Notes: a model not told the origin generated them from the letters alone. A stretch of 6,625 nt of DNA from an uncultured Bacilli bacterium (GCA_947585065.1 CANPWX010000065.1:1-6625); one strand, 5' to 3'. Counted from the stretch's first letter, positions 1 through 4,787 are shown. Numbers and translations: made by a program.

Positions 1-2
1 AT

Positions 3-92
3 GAATTGAGTTGTATATGTTTTTTACTTACAGCAATTTGTATTAATTCATATAGAATAAAAGTTTTGGAGGAAAAAGATGAAAAAATTTAA
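3..92 (+). CDS. possible C-terminal tail of an upstream small membrane protein (partial)
   Basis: One frame stays open from base 3 to a TAA at 90-92. It would encode a hydrophobic stretch (CICFLLTAICI) followed by a charged tail ending KVLEEKDEKI, a pattern typical of small phage membrane proteins. It would overlap the following lipoprotein gene by 14 bases, which fits the packing seen elsewhere in the window. The start lies outside the window and no start with a ribosome binding site is visible inside. It could equally be a chance open frame of 29 codons. The other two forward frames hit TGA within the first ten bases. Confidence 0.3.
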   Translation, partial: ELSCICFLLTAICINSYRIKVLEEKDEKI

Positions 93-486
93 ATTTATAT
101 TAATTATATTATTAATTACATTATGCATGACAGGTTGTGCATTCGATAGTGATGCAGATGTTGCTTCTTACAACGTAAGTAAGGAAGCAGATAAATTTAA
201 GGTAAAAAGAAGAATAGTGTTTATCAATTTAAGAAGTGATAGTTATTTGTTTGAAATAACCGGTAATTGTTCAATAGAAACTGATAATACTGATAAACAA
301 TTGGAAGTGATTTGTAAAGTTGGAGAAGATAAGTATCAAAAGCATTTCTTAAGATTATCTAACGAAACAACTTACACAGTAGAGCAACTGGAATATAGTG
401 AAGTATCAAAATATGATTATGAAATTGTATTTAAACCAGAGTCTATCATTCCTATAAAAATTGAAACAGAAACTGGAGGTAAATAG
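79..486 (+). CDS. phage beta-sandwich-type lipoprotein
   Basis: The 135-residue protein starts with a lipoprotein signal peptide: MKKFKF, a hydrophobic core at residues 7-16, then the lipobox MTGC with the lipidated cysteine at position 20. It should therefore be anchored on the outer face of the cytoplasmic membrane after signal peptidase II cleavage. The mature part has the pattern VSKEADKFKVKRRIVFIN and later KYQKHFLRLS and VSKYDYEIVF. I recognise this as a family common in Gram-positive phages and usually annotated 'beta-sandwich lipoprotein'; that recognition is from memory, not a search. Its biochemical role is not established. Being a surface lipoprotein expressed from the early region, it could act in superinfection exclusion or lysogenic conversion, but that is inference. 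GGAGG at 68-72 lies 6 bases before the ATG, so the start is well supported. Confidence 0.85.
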   Translation: MKKFKFILIILLITLCMTGCAFDSDADVASYNVSKEADKFKVKRRIVFINLRSDSYLFEITGNCSIETDNTDKQLEVICKVGEDKYQKHFLRLSNETTYTVEQLEYSEVSKYDYEIVFKPESIIPIKIETETGGK

Positions 487-495
487 TATTTTAAG

Positions 496-657
496 ATGAA
501 AGCAGAAAATATAATAGCAATTATTTTAATGTTAGTAGGATCTATCCTAATTATTACTGGAATAGTTATTCAAAAAAATATTGATGACTATTGCAATAAT
601 GCACCTTTGAATGAAGTTGATTTTCAGAAATGTGAGAGATACTTCAAAAGCAAGTAA
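496..657 (+). CDS. small single-pass membrane protein, 53 residues, unknown function
   Basis: This short open frame fills the gap between the lipoprotein gene and the next gene. It starts MKAENIIAIILMLVG, with one hydrophobic helix at about residues 5-25. A short polar tail follows with two cysteines (residues 33 and 46), ending YFKSK. The tail would be outside if the positive N-terminus is inside, although the topology signal is weak. The start is the weak point: the nearest good ribosome binding site, GGAGG at 475-479, is 16 bases upstream and lies within the end of the lipoprotein gene, so translation may depend on coupling. AT-rich codon use matches the neighbours. The stop at 655-657 touches the AAGGAG that serves the next gene. 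No family recognised. Confidence 0.6.
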   Translation: MKAENIIAIILMLVGSILIITGIVIQKNIDDYCNNAPLNEVDFQKCERYFKSK

Positions 658-671
658 AGGAGTGATAAATA

Positions 672-887
672 ATGAGTGCTAAAGAAATGTTTAAAAAGTT
701 AGGATATGAAGAAAGAACTGAAACAAGTTCAATGGCATGTATAAAATCTTATATAAATTATAAAAAATTAAAAATTATTTATTTTGATTACGATAAACGA
801 ATTGATGTCGGTAATACTATGATATCTTTTGATTTGTTACAAGCGATAAATAAACAATGTGAAGAATTAGGGTGGTTAGATGAATAA
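672..887 (+). CDS. small conserved phage protein (…CEELGWLDE), unknown function
   Basis: The 71-residue protein opens MSAKEMFKKLGYEE and closes KQCEELGWLDE. This start/end pair recalls a family of short early proteins in Firmicutes phages ('AKEMFEKLGY … ELGW'). The family has no known activity that I can name. The middle is predicted beta-strand (KLKIIYFDY, residues 33-40) and the end a helix (residues 53-67). It is probably a small soluble cytoplasmic alpha/beta protein. AAGGAG (658-663) is well placed before the ATG. The last 8 bases overlap the start of the following gene through GATGAATAA, a junction that recurs at 1398 and 1705. Confidence 0.8.
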   Translation: MSAKEMFKKLGYEERTETSSMACIKSYINYKKLKIIYFDYDKRIDVGNTMISFDLLQAINKQCEELGWLDE

Positions 888-1161
888 AGAAAATATAATT
901 GACTTAAAAAGAAAAATTACAAATAAATGGATTGAGACAAAAGAGCCTGTGCTAGATGAAGTATTAAATGTTTTAGATTATTTACAAAATAAATTAGAAG
1001 AAAAAGACAATGTTATTGATGAAAAAAATAAGTGCTTATTAGAAATTGCAAAAGAAACAATAGAAATAGTTAATTGGTTAAAGTCAAAAGGTATGAATTT
1101 TGATAATGAAAGTTGGGTAAGTGAATTAGAAGAAATATTAGAAAGAGGTAAAATATGTTAA
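880..1161 (+). CDS. small helical phage protein, unknown function
   Basis: This 93-residue, highly charged protein is mostly helical. Residues 26-63 (EVLNVLDYLQNKLEEKDNV… onward) have the heptad-like hydrophobic spacing of a coiled coil, so it may self-associate or bind a partner. There is no signal peptide, membrane helix or metal motif. The start is ATG inside GATGAATAA, which is also the end of the preceding gene (8-base overlap). Its ribosome binding site GGTGG (871-875) is weak, so coupling to upstream translation is likely. It overlaps the next gene by 7 bases. I recognise no family. Codon use is the same AT-rich type as its neighbours. Confidence 0.78.
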   Translation: MNKENIIDLKRKITNKWIETKEPVLDEVLNVLDYLQNKLEEKDNVIDEKNKCLLEIAKETIEIVNWLKSKGMNFDNESWVSELEEILERGKIC

Positions 1162-1406
1162 AAATAAAAGATAATGTTGATTTGAAAGAATTAGAGAAAT
1201 ATGGGTTTAAAGTTCAAAAAAGAGTAACTGTAGAAAATTATGTAGTAAATATTAATGATAGTAAATGTTCTTCCGCAAGACTCATTGTTATACCACTAAG
1301 TAGGAAATTAATAATAGAAACAAATTTAACTTATATAAGTGATAAACTAGATATTTTATATGATTTAATAAAAGCAGATTTAGTAGAGAAAGTGAGTGAT
1401 GAATAA
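1155..1406 (+). CDS. small conserved phage protein (MLKIKDNVDLKELEKYGF…), unknown function
   Basis: The 83-residue protein begins MLKIKDNVDLKELEKYGFK and ends LDILYDLIKADLVEKVSDE. Both ends match a short protein family that I remember as frequent in clostridial and related phages, always as a hypothetical protein. The order is an N-terminal helix (residues 8-16), beta-rich centre (V26-N32, A41-I46, K51-T56) and a C-terminal helix (63-78), suggesting a small alpha/beta fold. No catalytic motif is visible. AGAGGT at 1144-1149 precedes the ATG. The gene is coupled on both sides, overlapping by 7 bases upstream and 8 downstream. Function not known. Confidence 0.8.
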   Translation: MLKIKDNVDLKELEKYGFKVQKRVTVENYVVNINDSKCSSARLIVIPLSRKLIIETNLTYISDKLDILYDLIKADLVEKVSDE

Positions 1407-1713
1407 AATGGATTTATACAAAGAAAAAGAAAGAGAATTATTTAATATTTTTGATGCTATAGATAATATAAATAATATACCATTGAAAGCAGATGAATAT
1501 ATAAATGAGGTTAATAAATTTATTGATAATTTAACAAAAAATCTTATTGAAAGTGATAATAAAAAACGTGATTTACAAAATAGAATTGATAAAACAATAG
1601 AATATTTAAACAGTTTAGATTATTTTGTAAAAAATTGTAGGCATGATAGACGTAATGAATATTTTGAAACAAAGAAAAAAATTTTATCAATTTTAAATGG
1701 AGATGATGAATAA
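1399..1713 (+). CDS. helical, lysine-rich small phage protein, unknown function
   Basis: From ATG 1399 the protein has 104 residues. A GTG at 1396 would add one residue, but ATG 1399 is preferred because it sits in GATGAATAAA exactly like the start at 880. A third candidate, ATG 1408, would remove MNK. The sequence is helical and charged (KEKERELFNIFDAIDNIN… then DNKKRDLQNRIDKTIEYLNSL). A late CRHDRR segment (residues 80-85) is the only local feature. It is probably a soluble two- or three-helix protein. It ends GDDE, with its TAA overlapping the next ATG by one base (TAATG). No family recognised. Confidence 0.77.
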   Translation: MNKMDLYKEKERELFNIFDAIDNINNIPLKADEYINEVNKFIDNLTKNLIESDNKKRDLQNRIDKTIEYLNSLDYFVKNCRHDRRNEYFETKKKILSILNGDDE

Positions 1714-2054
1714 TGAAATATGAAATAACAATATATGAATTGTTCGGTTTGGTAAAAGATAATAAAGCACCTTATGAAGTAATATATCAAGGCACTAAAT
1801 ATTATATAGATAAATTAGAAAACTATTATAGAGCAGAAGATAGAACGCCATTATTTGAACGAATTTTTAACAATTATAATGATTATGATGCTTTACAAGA
1901 AAAAATTGAAATTTTATCAGAAGAAAATGATGAGTGGGAAGATATAGAAACATTAGATACTGAATATCAATATGCTTATGGATCAATTAATATTGTTTTA
2001 AACAAACTTATTAAAAACCAAAAATACTTAAAAGAAAAGTTGGAGGAAAAATAA
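1713..2054 (+). CDS. acidic phage protein (…ITIYELFGLVKDNKAP…), unknown function
   Basis: The 113-residue acidic protein starts with ITIYELFGLVKDNKAPYEVIYQGTKY. This resembles the N-terminus of a set of Firmicutes phage proteins having 'ITIYELLGLIKDGKAP' and a following 'I.Y.G..Y', always of unknown function (recalled, not searched). Residues 23-41 look like a small beta sheet. An acidic linker with EENDEWEDIETLD (residues 70-82) follows, then a C-terminal helix (90-112) with alternating K/L. GGAGATGAT at 1699-1707 can serve as ribosome binding site. TAATG coupling joins it to the gene before, and its own end carries GGAGG for the gene after. Confidence 0.8.
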   Translation: MKYEITIYELFGLVKDNKAPYEVIYQGTKYYIDKLENYYRAEDRTPLFERIFNNYNDYDALQEKIEILSEENDEWEDIETLDTEYQYAYGSINIVLNKLIKNQKYLKEKLEEK

Positions 2055-2055
2055 A

Positions 2056-2328
2056 ATGGAAAAAGAAGATAATTGTTATTATGAACCTACAATTAAAACA
2101 TCAAAAAAAGAAAATTATTATCAAGTAGACTATGCAAATGAAGTAACAAAATTAAATGTTGAAAAACAACAACTTATTTCTTTTTTGGAAGATAAGATAA
2201 AAGAATACAAAGAATATATTGATACTTATAAAAAAAGTAAAATAGGTAATTGTAAATTGTATTGTGAAGCAAAATTATTTGTTTATCAAGAAGTCCTAGA
2301 TTTTGTTAATAAAGGTGGTAACAAATGA
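2056..2328 (+). CDS. small phage protein with C-terminal YQEVLDFVNKG helix, unknown function
   Basis: The 90-residue protein has a polar N-terminus rich in Tyr/Asn, a helix at residues 33-59 (KLNVEKQQLISFLEDKIKEYKEY…) and a second helix (70-84) ending YQEVLDFVNKGGNK. Combinations of 'LEDKIKE' and 'YQEVLDFVNKG' occur in many short Firmicutes phage proteins; I know no function. Three cysteines (7, 66, 70) do not form a clear metal site. GGAGG at 2042-2046 is well placed. Its final 30 bases (2299-2328) are nearly repeated at the end of the next gene (2493-2522), and its stop overlaps the next ATG (ATGA). Confidence 0.8.
   Translation: MEKEDNCYYEPTIKTSKKENYYQVDYANEVTKLNVEKQQLISFLEDKIKEYKEYIDTYKKSKIGNCKLYCEAKLFVYQEVLDFVNKGGNK
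2299..2328 (+). repeat. gene-junction direct repeat, copy 1
   Basis: Thirty bases encoding DFVNKGGNK-stop and containing AAAGGTGG plus the ATGA start/stop overlap. It matches 26 of 30 bases of 2493-2522, and both copies end at the stop codon of their gene. Confidence 0.7.
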
Positions 2329-2522
2329 ATTATTTAATTGTTATAATTTTAGTTATTTCTATTGGTTCATTATTTGCTTTAGTAATTTATAAATTAAATG
2401 CTATAGAAGAAGAAATAAAAAAACAAACTGGATATTGGCAAAGTTTAGACAAACATTTTGATAAAACAGTTAAGTTTTGGATAAATATGATTGATTTTGT
2501 TAATGAAGGTGATAAAGAATGA
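2325..2522 (+). CDS. small membrane-anchored phage protein, 65 residues
   Basis: The N-terminus is a membrane helix (residues 3-22, NYLIVIILVISIGSLFALV…). A cytoplasmic or external amphipathic tail rich in Lys/Glu and aromatic residues (YWQSLDKHFDKTVKFW) follows, ending MIDFVNEGDKE. It has the form of a small bitopic inner-membrane protein. Two tryptophans and His-Phe repeats in the tail suggest it lies along the membrane surface, which is inference. It starts inside the upstream stop (ATGA overlap) behind AAAGGTGG, and its own end has the same DNA arrangement. No family is recognised; a regulatory or host-membrane role is possible but unsupported. Confidence 0.75.
   Translation: MNYLIVIILVISIGSLFALVIYKLNAIEEEIKKQTGYWQSLDKHFDKTVKFWINMIDFVNEGDKE
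2493..2522 (+). repeat. gene-junction direct repeat, copy 2
   Basis: Thirty bases encoding DFVNEGDKE-stop, with GAAGGTGA and an ATGA overlap that starts the 54-residue membrane protein. It differs from copy 1 at only four positions, one junction downstream. Confidence 0.7.
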
Positions 2523-2683
2523 GATTTATTAAATGGATATTGTTAATAGTAACATTATGTACAATATTTTGCTCAATTAAACCGATTGATGATATTTATT
2601 GTTATTCTGTTGGTTATGTTATAGGAATAATAGGAGAATATTATTGGTTAGAAAAGGTAATTAATAATGATAGTAATAAGTGA
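2519..2683 (+). CDS. small cysteine-containing membrane protein, 54 residues, unknown function
   Basis: This short frame bridges what would otherwise be a gap. It begins MRFIKWILLIVTLCTIF, a positively charged start followed by a hydrophobic helix (residues 4-20). A second, weaker hydrophobic stretch (SVGYVIGIIG, 30-39) follows, and the end is EKVINNDSNK. It has three cysteines (14, 18, 28) but no proper lipobox. Support for translation comes from the ATGA overlap with the preceding stop and from GAAGGTGA just upstream. That arrangement duplicates the one at 2299-2328, where the downstream gene is clearly real. It overlaps the following gene by 17 bases. Product unknown; it may be exported or a two-pass membrane protein. 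Confidence 0.65.
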   Translation: MRFIKWILLIVTLCTIFCSIKPIDDIYCYSVGYVIGIIGEYYWLEKVINNDSNK

Positions 2684-2924
2684 TAGATCAGAGATTATAC
2701 ATAAGCATAATAACAATTATACGATATATGTTAGATCTAAGAATTTAGATAATAGTTATTCAAAATATGAATTACCAGTTTTCTTTAGAAAAGGAATTAT
2801 CTTAGAGGATTTAACAAGGATAAAAATAAAAAAAGGATTTTTTAAAACAAATGGTAAGAAATTATCATTGTTTATTGAAAATTTTGAAAAAATTAAATCA
2901 GAAGTAAAAATAGGAGGAATTTAA
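2667..2924 (+). CDS. small beta-rich phage protein, possibly OB-like, unknown function
   Basis: The 85-residue basic protein is almost entirely predicted beta-strand: NYTIYVRSKN (17-26), KYELPVFFRKGI (33-44), TRIKIKKGFFKTNG (50-63) and KLSLFIENFEKI (65-76). The pattern 'V.F.KG…L.….T.I.IK.GF…..G…L.I..FE' is reminiscent of small OB-fold-like proteins encoded in phage early regions, which often bind single-stranded nucleic acid. I could not confirm this, so the nucleic-acid role is only a suggestion. AAAAGG (2652-2657) sits 9 bases before ATG 2667, which fixes the start inside the preceding frame. Its end supplies AGGAGG (2912-2917) for the lectin-like gene downstream. Confidence 0.72.
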   Translation: MIVISDRSEIIHKHNNNYTIYVRSKNLDNSYSKYELPVFFRKGIILEDLTRIKIKKGFFKTNGKKLSLFIENFEKIKSEVKIGGI

Positions 2925-2926
2925 AG

Positions 2927-3469
2927 ATGGAAGAAATTATTACAATCAATGGAGAGAAATATAAGAGAATAGGAGATGAAGTAAAAGAGTATGAATTATA
3001 CTCAGAAATAAAATATAAAGATTTAGATTGGTATGTTTTAAAGGATAGAGGAAAATACGTAAGATTATTGCTTAAAGGTGTATTAGATGAAGATAGAATA
3101 AAAAAATATGTAGATGATGATTGGTATAGAAATGAAAATGAAGTAAGACATACAGATTGCGTTAGAGGACCTTTCAGATGGAAAGATTCTTATATAAGAA
3201 ATGTTGTATTACATAATTTTAAAGAAGATTTAGGGTTTAAAGGGTCAGTATCATTATTGACTAAACTACAAGCCGAAAATTTACCAGATGAAGTAAGAAG
3301 TTGTGGATATTATTATTGGACCAAGACTAACGCAAGTGATTCAACTGACAAATATTCATATGCTTATGCTGTCAACTCGAGCGGCAATGTTGGTTGCACC
3401 AACGCGTACTACGAGTATGGGGTCCGCCCCGTCATCGAGATCTCAAAGTCTGAAATCGAGAGTGTATAA
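2927..3469 (+). CDS. lectin-fold (DUF6273-like) protein, candidate DGR target
   Basis: The 180-residue protein has a short N-terminal part (EEIITINGEKYKRIGDEV). A body follows with the features of the DUF6273/formylglycine-generating-enzyme-like C-type-lectin fold: DLDWYVLKDRGKYVRLLLKGVLDE (32-55), DSYIRNVVLHNF (87-98, the 'S.IR..L...F' element), GSVSLLTKLQAENLP (106-120), YYYWTKT (128-134) and the terminal YEYGVRPVIEI (162-172). It has no signal peptide, so it stays cytoplasmic or joins virions. Codons for residues 149-172 are GC-rich (GTC, AGC, GGC, GCG, CGC, CCC, ATC), unlike the rest of the window. Residues 156-164 are encoded by a run of NNC/NNT codons, as expected when Asn codons in a template have been adenine-mutagenised. 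This fits a DGR variable protein; a recent recombination with a GC-richer phage is the alternative. AGGAGG at 2912-2917 gives a firm start. Confidence 0.8.
   Translation: MEEIITINGEKYKRIGDEVKEYELYSEIKYKDLDWYVLKDRGKYVRLLLKGVLDEDRIKKYVDDDWYRNENEVRHTDCVRGPFRWKDSYIRNVVLHNFKEDLGFKGSVSLLTKLQAENLPDEVRSCGYYYWTKTNASDSTDKYSYAYAVNSSGNVGCTNAYYEYGVRPVIEISKSEIESV
3319..3450 (+). other. candidate DGR variable region at the 3' end of the lectin-like gene
   Basis: G+C over 3371-3460 is about 54% by hand count (49 of 90), against about 25% in a sample of the same gene (3001-3060). The stretch encodes VNSSGNVGCTNAYYEYGVRPVI. Codons 156-159 are GGT TGC ACC AAC and 161-164 are TAC TAC GAG TAT: variable first and second positions, third position C or T except in GAG. 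The following GGGG-TCCG-CCCC and GTCATC look like the constant 3' part where homing would begin. The left limit is uncertain; the rise in C content begins near 3319. No second copy (template repeat) and no reverse transcriptase occur in this window. Confidence 0.5.
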
Positions 3470-3484
3470 GTAAAAGAGTGTAAT

Positions 3485-3519
3485 GTTTCCTTCTCAGGCA
3501 TTTATGTCTGAGGGGAAAC
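3485..3519 (+). other. strong hairpin downstream of the lectin-like gene, no T-tract
   Basis: GTTTCC (3485-3490) pairs with GGAAAC (3514-3519) and CTCAG (3493-3497) pairs with CTGAG (3508-3512). Between them TT faces a single G. Inside, CAT/ATG can pair to leave a TTTA loop. It begins 15 bases after the stop at 3469. The bases after it are TAATTAATTGG, not a T-run, so it is not a standard intrinsic terminator. Possible roles are mRNA 3'-end protection, the hairpin that lies beyond the variable region in several DGRs, or a recombinase site. Confidence 0.6.
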
Positions 3520-3540
3520 TAATTAATTGGAGGTAAAAAT

Positions 3541-3693
3541 ATGATGGAAAAAGAAGAAAGAATTAGAAGTTTGCTTTTTATAATAGATGATGAATTACAA
3601 AGGTTTTCTTATCAAGAAATTGAAGAAAGAGAAAAAGCATCTAAAATAATTAGAAGATTGTTTGAAGTATATGAAATTTTACAAAGGATTTAA
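3541..3693 (+). CDS. small charged helical protein, 50 residues, unknown function
   Basis: An open frame of 50 codons starts after an excellent GGAGGT (3530-3535). Two consecutive ATGs (3541 and 3544) are possible starts. The product is helical and charged (MMEKEERIRSLLFIIDDELQ… EREKASKIIRRLFEVYEILQRI) with hydrophobic residues spaced as in an amphipathic helix pair, so it may be a small dimer-forming protein. It is the first gene after the 3485-3519 hairpin and lies 12 bases ahead of the recombinase gene, suggesting co-expression. It could be a recombination directionality factor by position, but it is shorter and less basic than I would expect and no DNA-binding motif is visible. No family recognised. 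Confidence 0.62.
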   Translation: MMEKEERIRSLLFIIDDELQRFSYQEIEEREKASKIIRRLFEVYEILQRI

Positions 3694-3705
3694 AAATATG
3701 AAATT

Positions 3706-4560
3706 ATGAATAGACTAGAATTAAAAAATAAATTGGATGCATGGGTTGTGGAATTGAGATATGATGAAAAATCTAAAAATACAATTAACGATTATAAACA
3801 TGGTGTAGAATTATTTATTAACTTTATTAAAAATGATTCTTTTTTAATAGACAAAAATTTAATGCTTGATTATAAGGATTTTTTAAAACAAAAATATAAA
3901 GTAAGTTCTTGCAACAAATATATTGTAGAGATTAATAAATTTATTTATTGGTGCGGTTATCCAAATTGTACGTTAAAAAAAATTAAAACTCAAAAGAAGT
4001 CATCACTTAACAATCCTTTAGAAGAGCAAGAACATAAGAGAATGCTTAGATGGGCACGTAAACTGAATATGGAAGATATGTATTTGATTATTGAGTCTTT
4101 TGCACACGCGGGAATTAGAGTAGCTGAATTAAAATATTTTACAGTTGAAAACATTACAAAAAGTCCTTATATTGATGTTTATAATAAAGGAAAAGAACGT
4201 ACTGTTATTTTAGTAAATGATTTAAGAAGAAATCTTATTAATTATTGTAAAAGAAATAATATCGAGAGTGGATATATCTTTATTAGTCCTAGAAATCCAA
4301 ATAAATTATTATGCTCTAGCACAATATGGAGGAGATTAAAAAGAATAGCACGAGCTGCTAAAATTAATCCTGATAAAATCCATGCACATTCTTGGAGACA
4401 TCTTTTTGCAAAGAATGCAAAAGATGCTGGAATAGATCTAGATGAACTTCAAGATATTTTTGGTCATAACAATATTGAAACAACAGCTATTTATACTATG
4501 ACTTCTAATAAAGAAAAAAAAGAAAAGTTAGAAAAAATTAAATATGGAGGAAGAAAATAG
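3706..4560 (+). CDS. tyrosine recombinase (phage integrase / XerC-D family)
   Basis: This complete 284-residue site-specific recombinase has an N-terminal SAM-like core-binding domain (about residues 5-85, including SKNTINDYKHGVELFINFI). The C-terminal catalytic domain spans about 105-275. The active site is intact: R138 in HAGIRVAEL, K161 in YNKGKERTV, H228 and R231 in HSWRH, H254 in FGHNN and the nucleophile Y263 in TAIYTM, with XerD-like spacing. It would cut and rejoin DNA through a 3'-phosphotyrosine link, either for prophage integration/excision, dimer resolution or inversion of a local segment. It has no large N-terminal arm-binding domain, so it is nearer to Xer-type enzymes than to lambda Int. 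The ribosome binding site is poor: AAAGGA lies 18 bases upstream, and a four-codon frame at 3698 may couple translation. Its place inside the early unit, not at a prophage edge, is unusual. Confidence 0.93.
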   Translation: MNRLELKNKLDAWVVELRYDEKSKNTINDYKHGVELFINFIKNDSFLIDKNLMLDYKDFLKQKYKVSSCNKYIVEINKFIYWCGYPNCTLKKIKTQKKSSLNNPLEEQEHKRMLRWARKLNMEDMYLIIESFAHAGIRVAELKYFTVENITKSPYIDVYNKGKERTVILVNDLRRNLINYCKRNNIESGYIFISPRNPNKLLCSSTIWRRLKRIARAAKINPDKIHAHSWRHLFAKNAKDAGIDLDELQDIFGHNNIETTAIYTMTSNKEKKEKLEKIKYGGRK

Positions 4561-4742
4561 TGAATGAAAATTTAGTAAAAGAAATGTTAAATAATATTAA
4601 AATAAAATCTAATGAAGTAATTATAAATAAAGAATATTTTGAAAAAAAATTAATACCTGAATTAGAAGGTGCATTAAAACAAATAGAGTCCTTAGAAAAT
4701 GAAAATAATTTTTTAAAAAAAATAGTCAAAAGTATCATATAA
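4560..4742 (+). CDS. small coiled-coil protein following the recombinase, 60 residues
   Basis: The start is GTG at 4560, overlapping the recombinase TAG by one base (TAGTG). GGAGG at 4546-4550 has the right spacing of 9, and the nearby ATG (4564) is in another frame that stops after three codons. The product is acidic-to-neutral and helical. Residues 30-58 (KLIPELEGALKQIESLENEN… FLKKIVKSI) carry a leucine/isoleucine heptad pattern with a central LENEN, like the end of a dimeric coiled coil. One-base coupling means it is made with the recombinase, so a partner role is possible but inferred. It ends just before the 112-base non-coding gap. Confidence 0.7.
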   Translation: MNENLVKEMLNNIKIKSNEVIINKEYFEKKLIPELEGALKQIESLENENNFLKKIVKSII

Positions 4743-4753
4743 GAAAAATAAGG

Positions 4754-4767
4754 TGTAAACGCTTATA
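4754..4767 (+). promoter_or_regulatory. CRE-like (CcpA/LacI-family) operator candidate
   Basis: TGTAAACGCTTATA matches the catabolite-responsive-element consensus TGWAANCGNTNWCA at all fixed positions but one (T for C at position 13). It lies in the gap between the recombinase unit and the zinc-ribbon gene, about 35 bases before a TATAAT. A single near-match in AT-rich DNA is weak evidence. Confidence 0.25.
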
Positions 4768-4787
4768 AAATAAGGAAAAAATTAAAG

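Noticed and set aside
1..78. Promoter upstream of the lipoprotein gene
   Set aside because: TTG-start hexamers occur (for example near 6 and 38) but none is paired with a -10 at acceptable spacing.
1396..1398. GTG as start of the gene ending at 1713
   Set aside because: ATG 1399 directly follows and sits in the same GATGAATAAA context that starts the gene at 880.
3485..3519. Hairpin as an ordinary intrinsic terminator
   Set aside because: The sequence after the stem is TAATTAATTGG, with no T-tract, and a well-primed gene follows at once.
4538..4738. 66-codon open frame on the minus strand (MILLTIFFKKLF…)
   Set aside because: It is antisense to the end of the recombinase and nearly all of the coiled-coil gene; its Phe/Ile/Leu richness simply mirrors the A-rich Lys/Glu/Asn codons of the + strand, and it has no plausible ribosome binding site.
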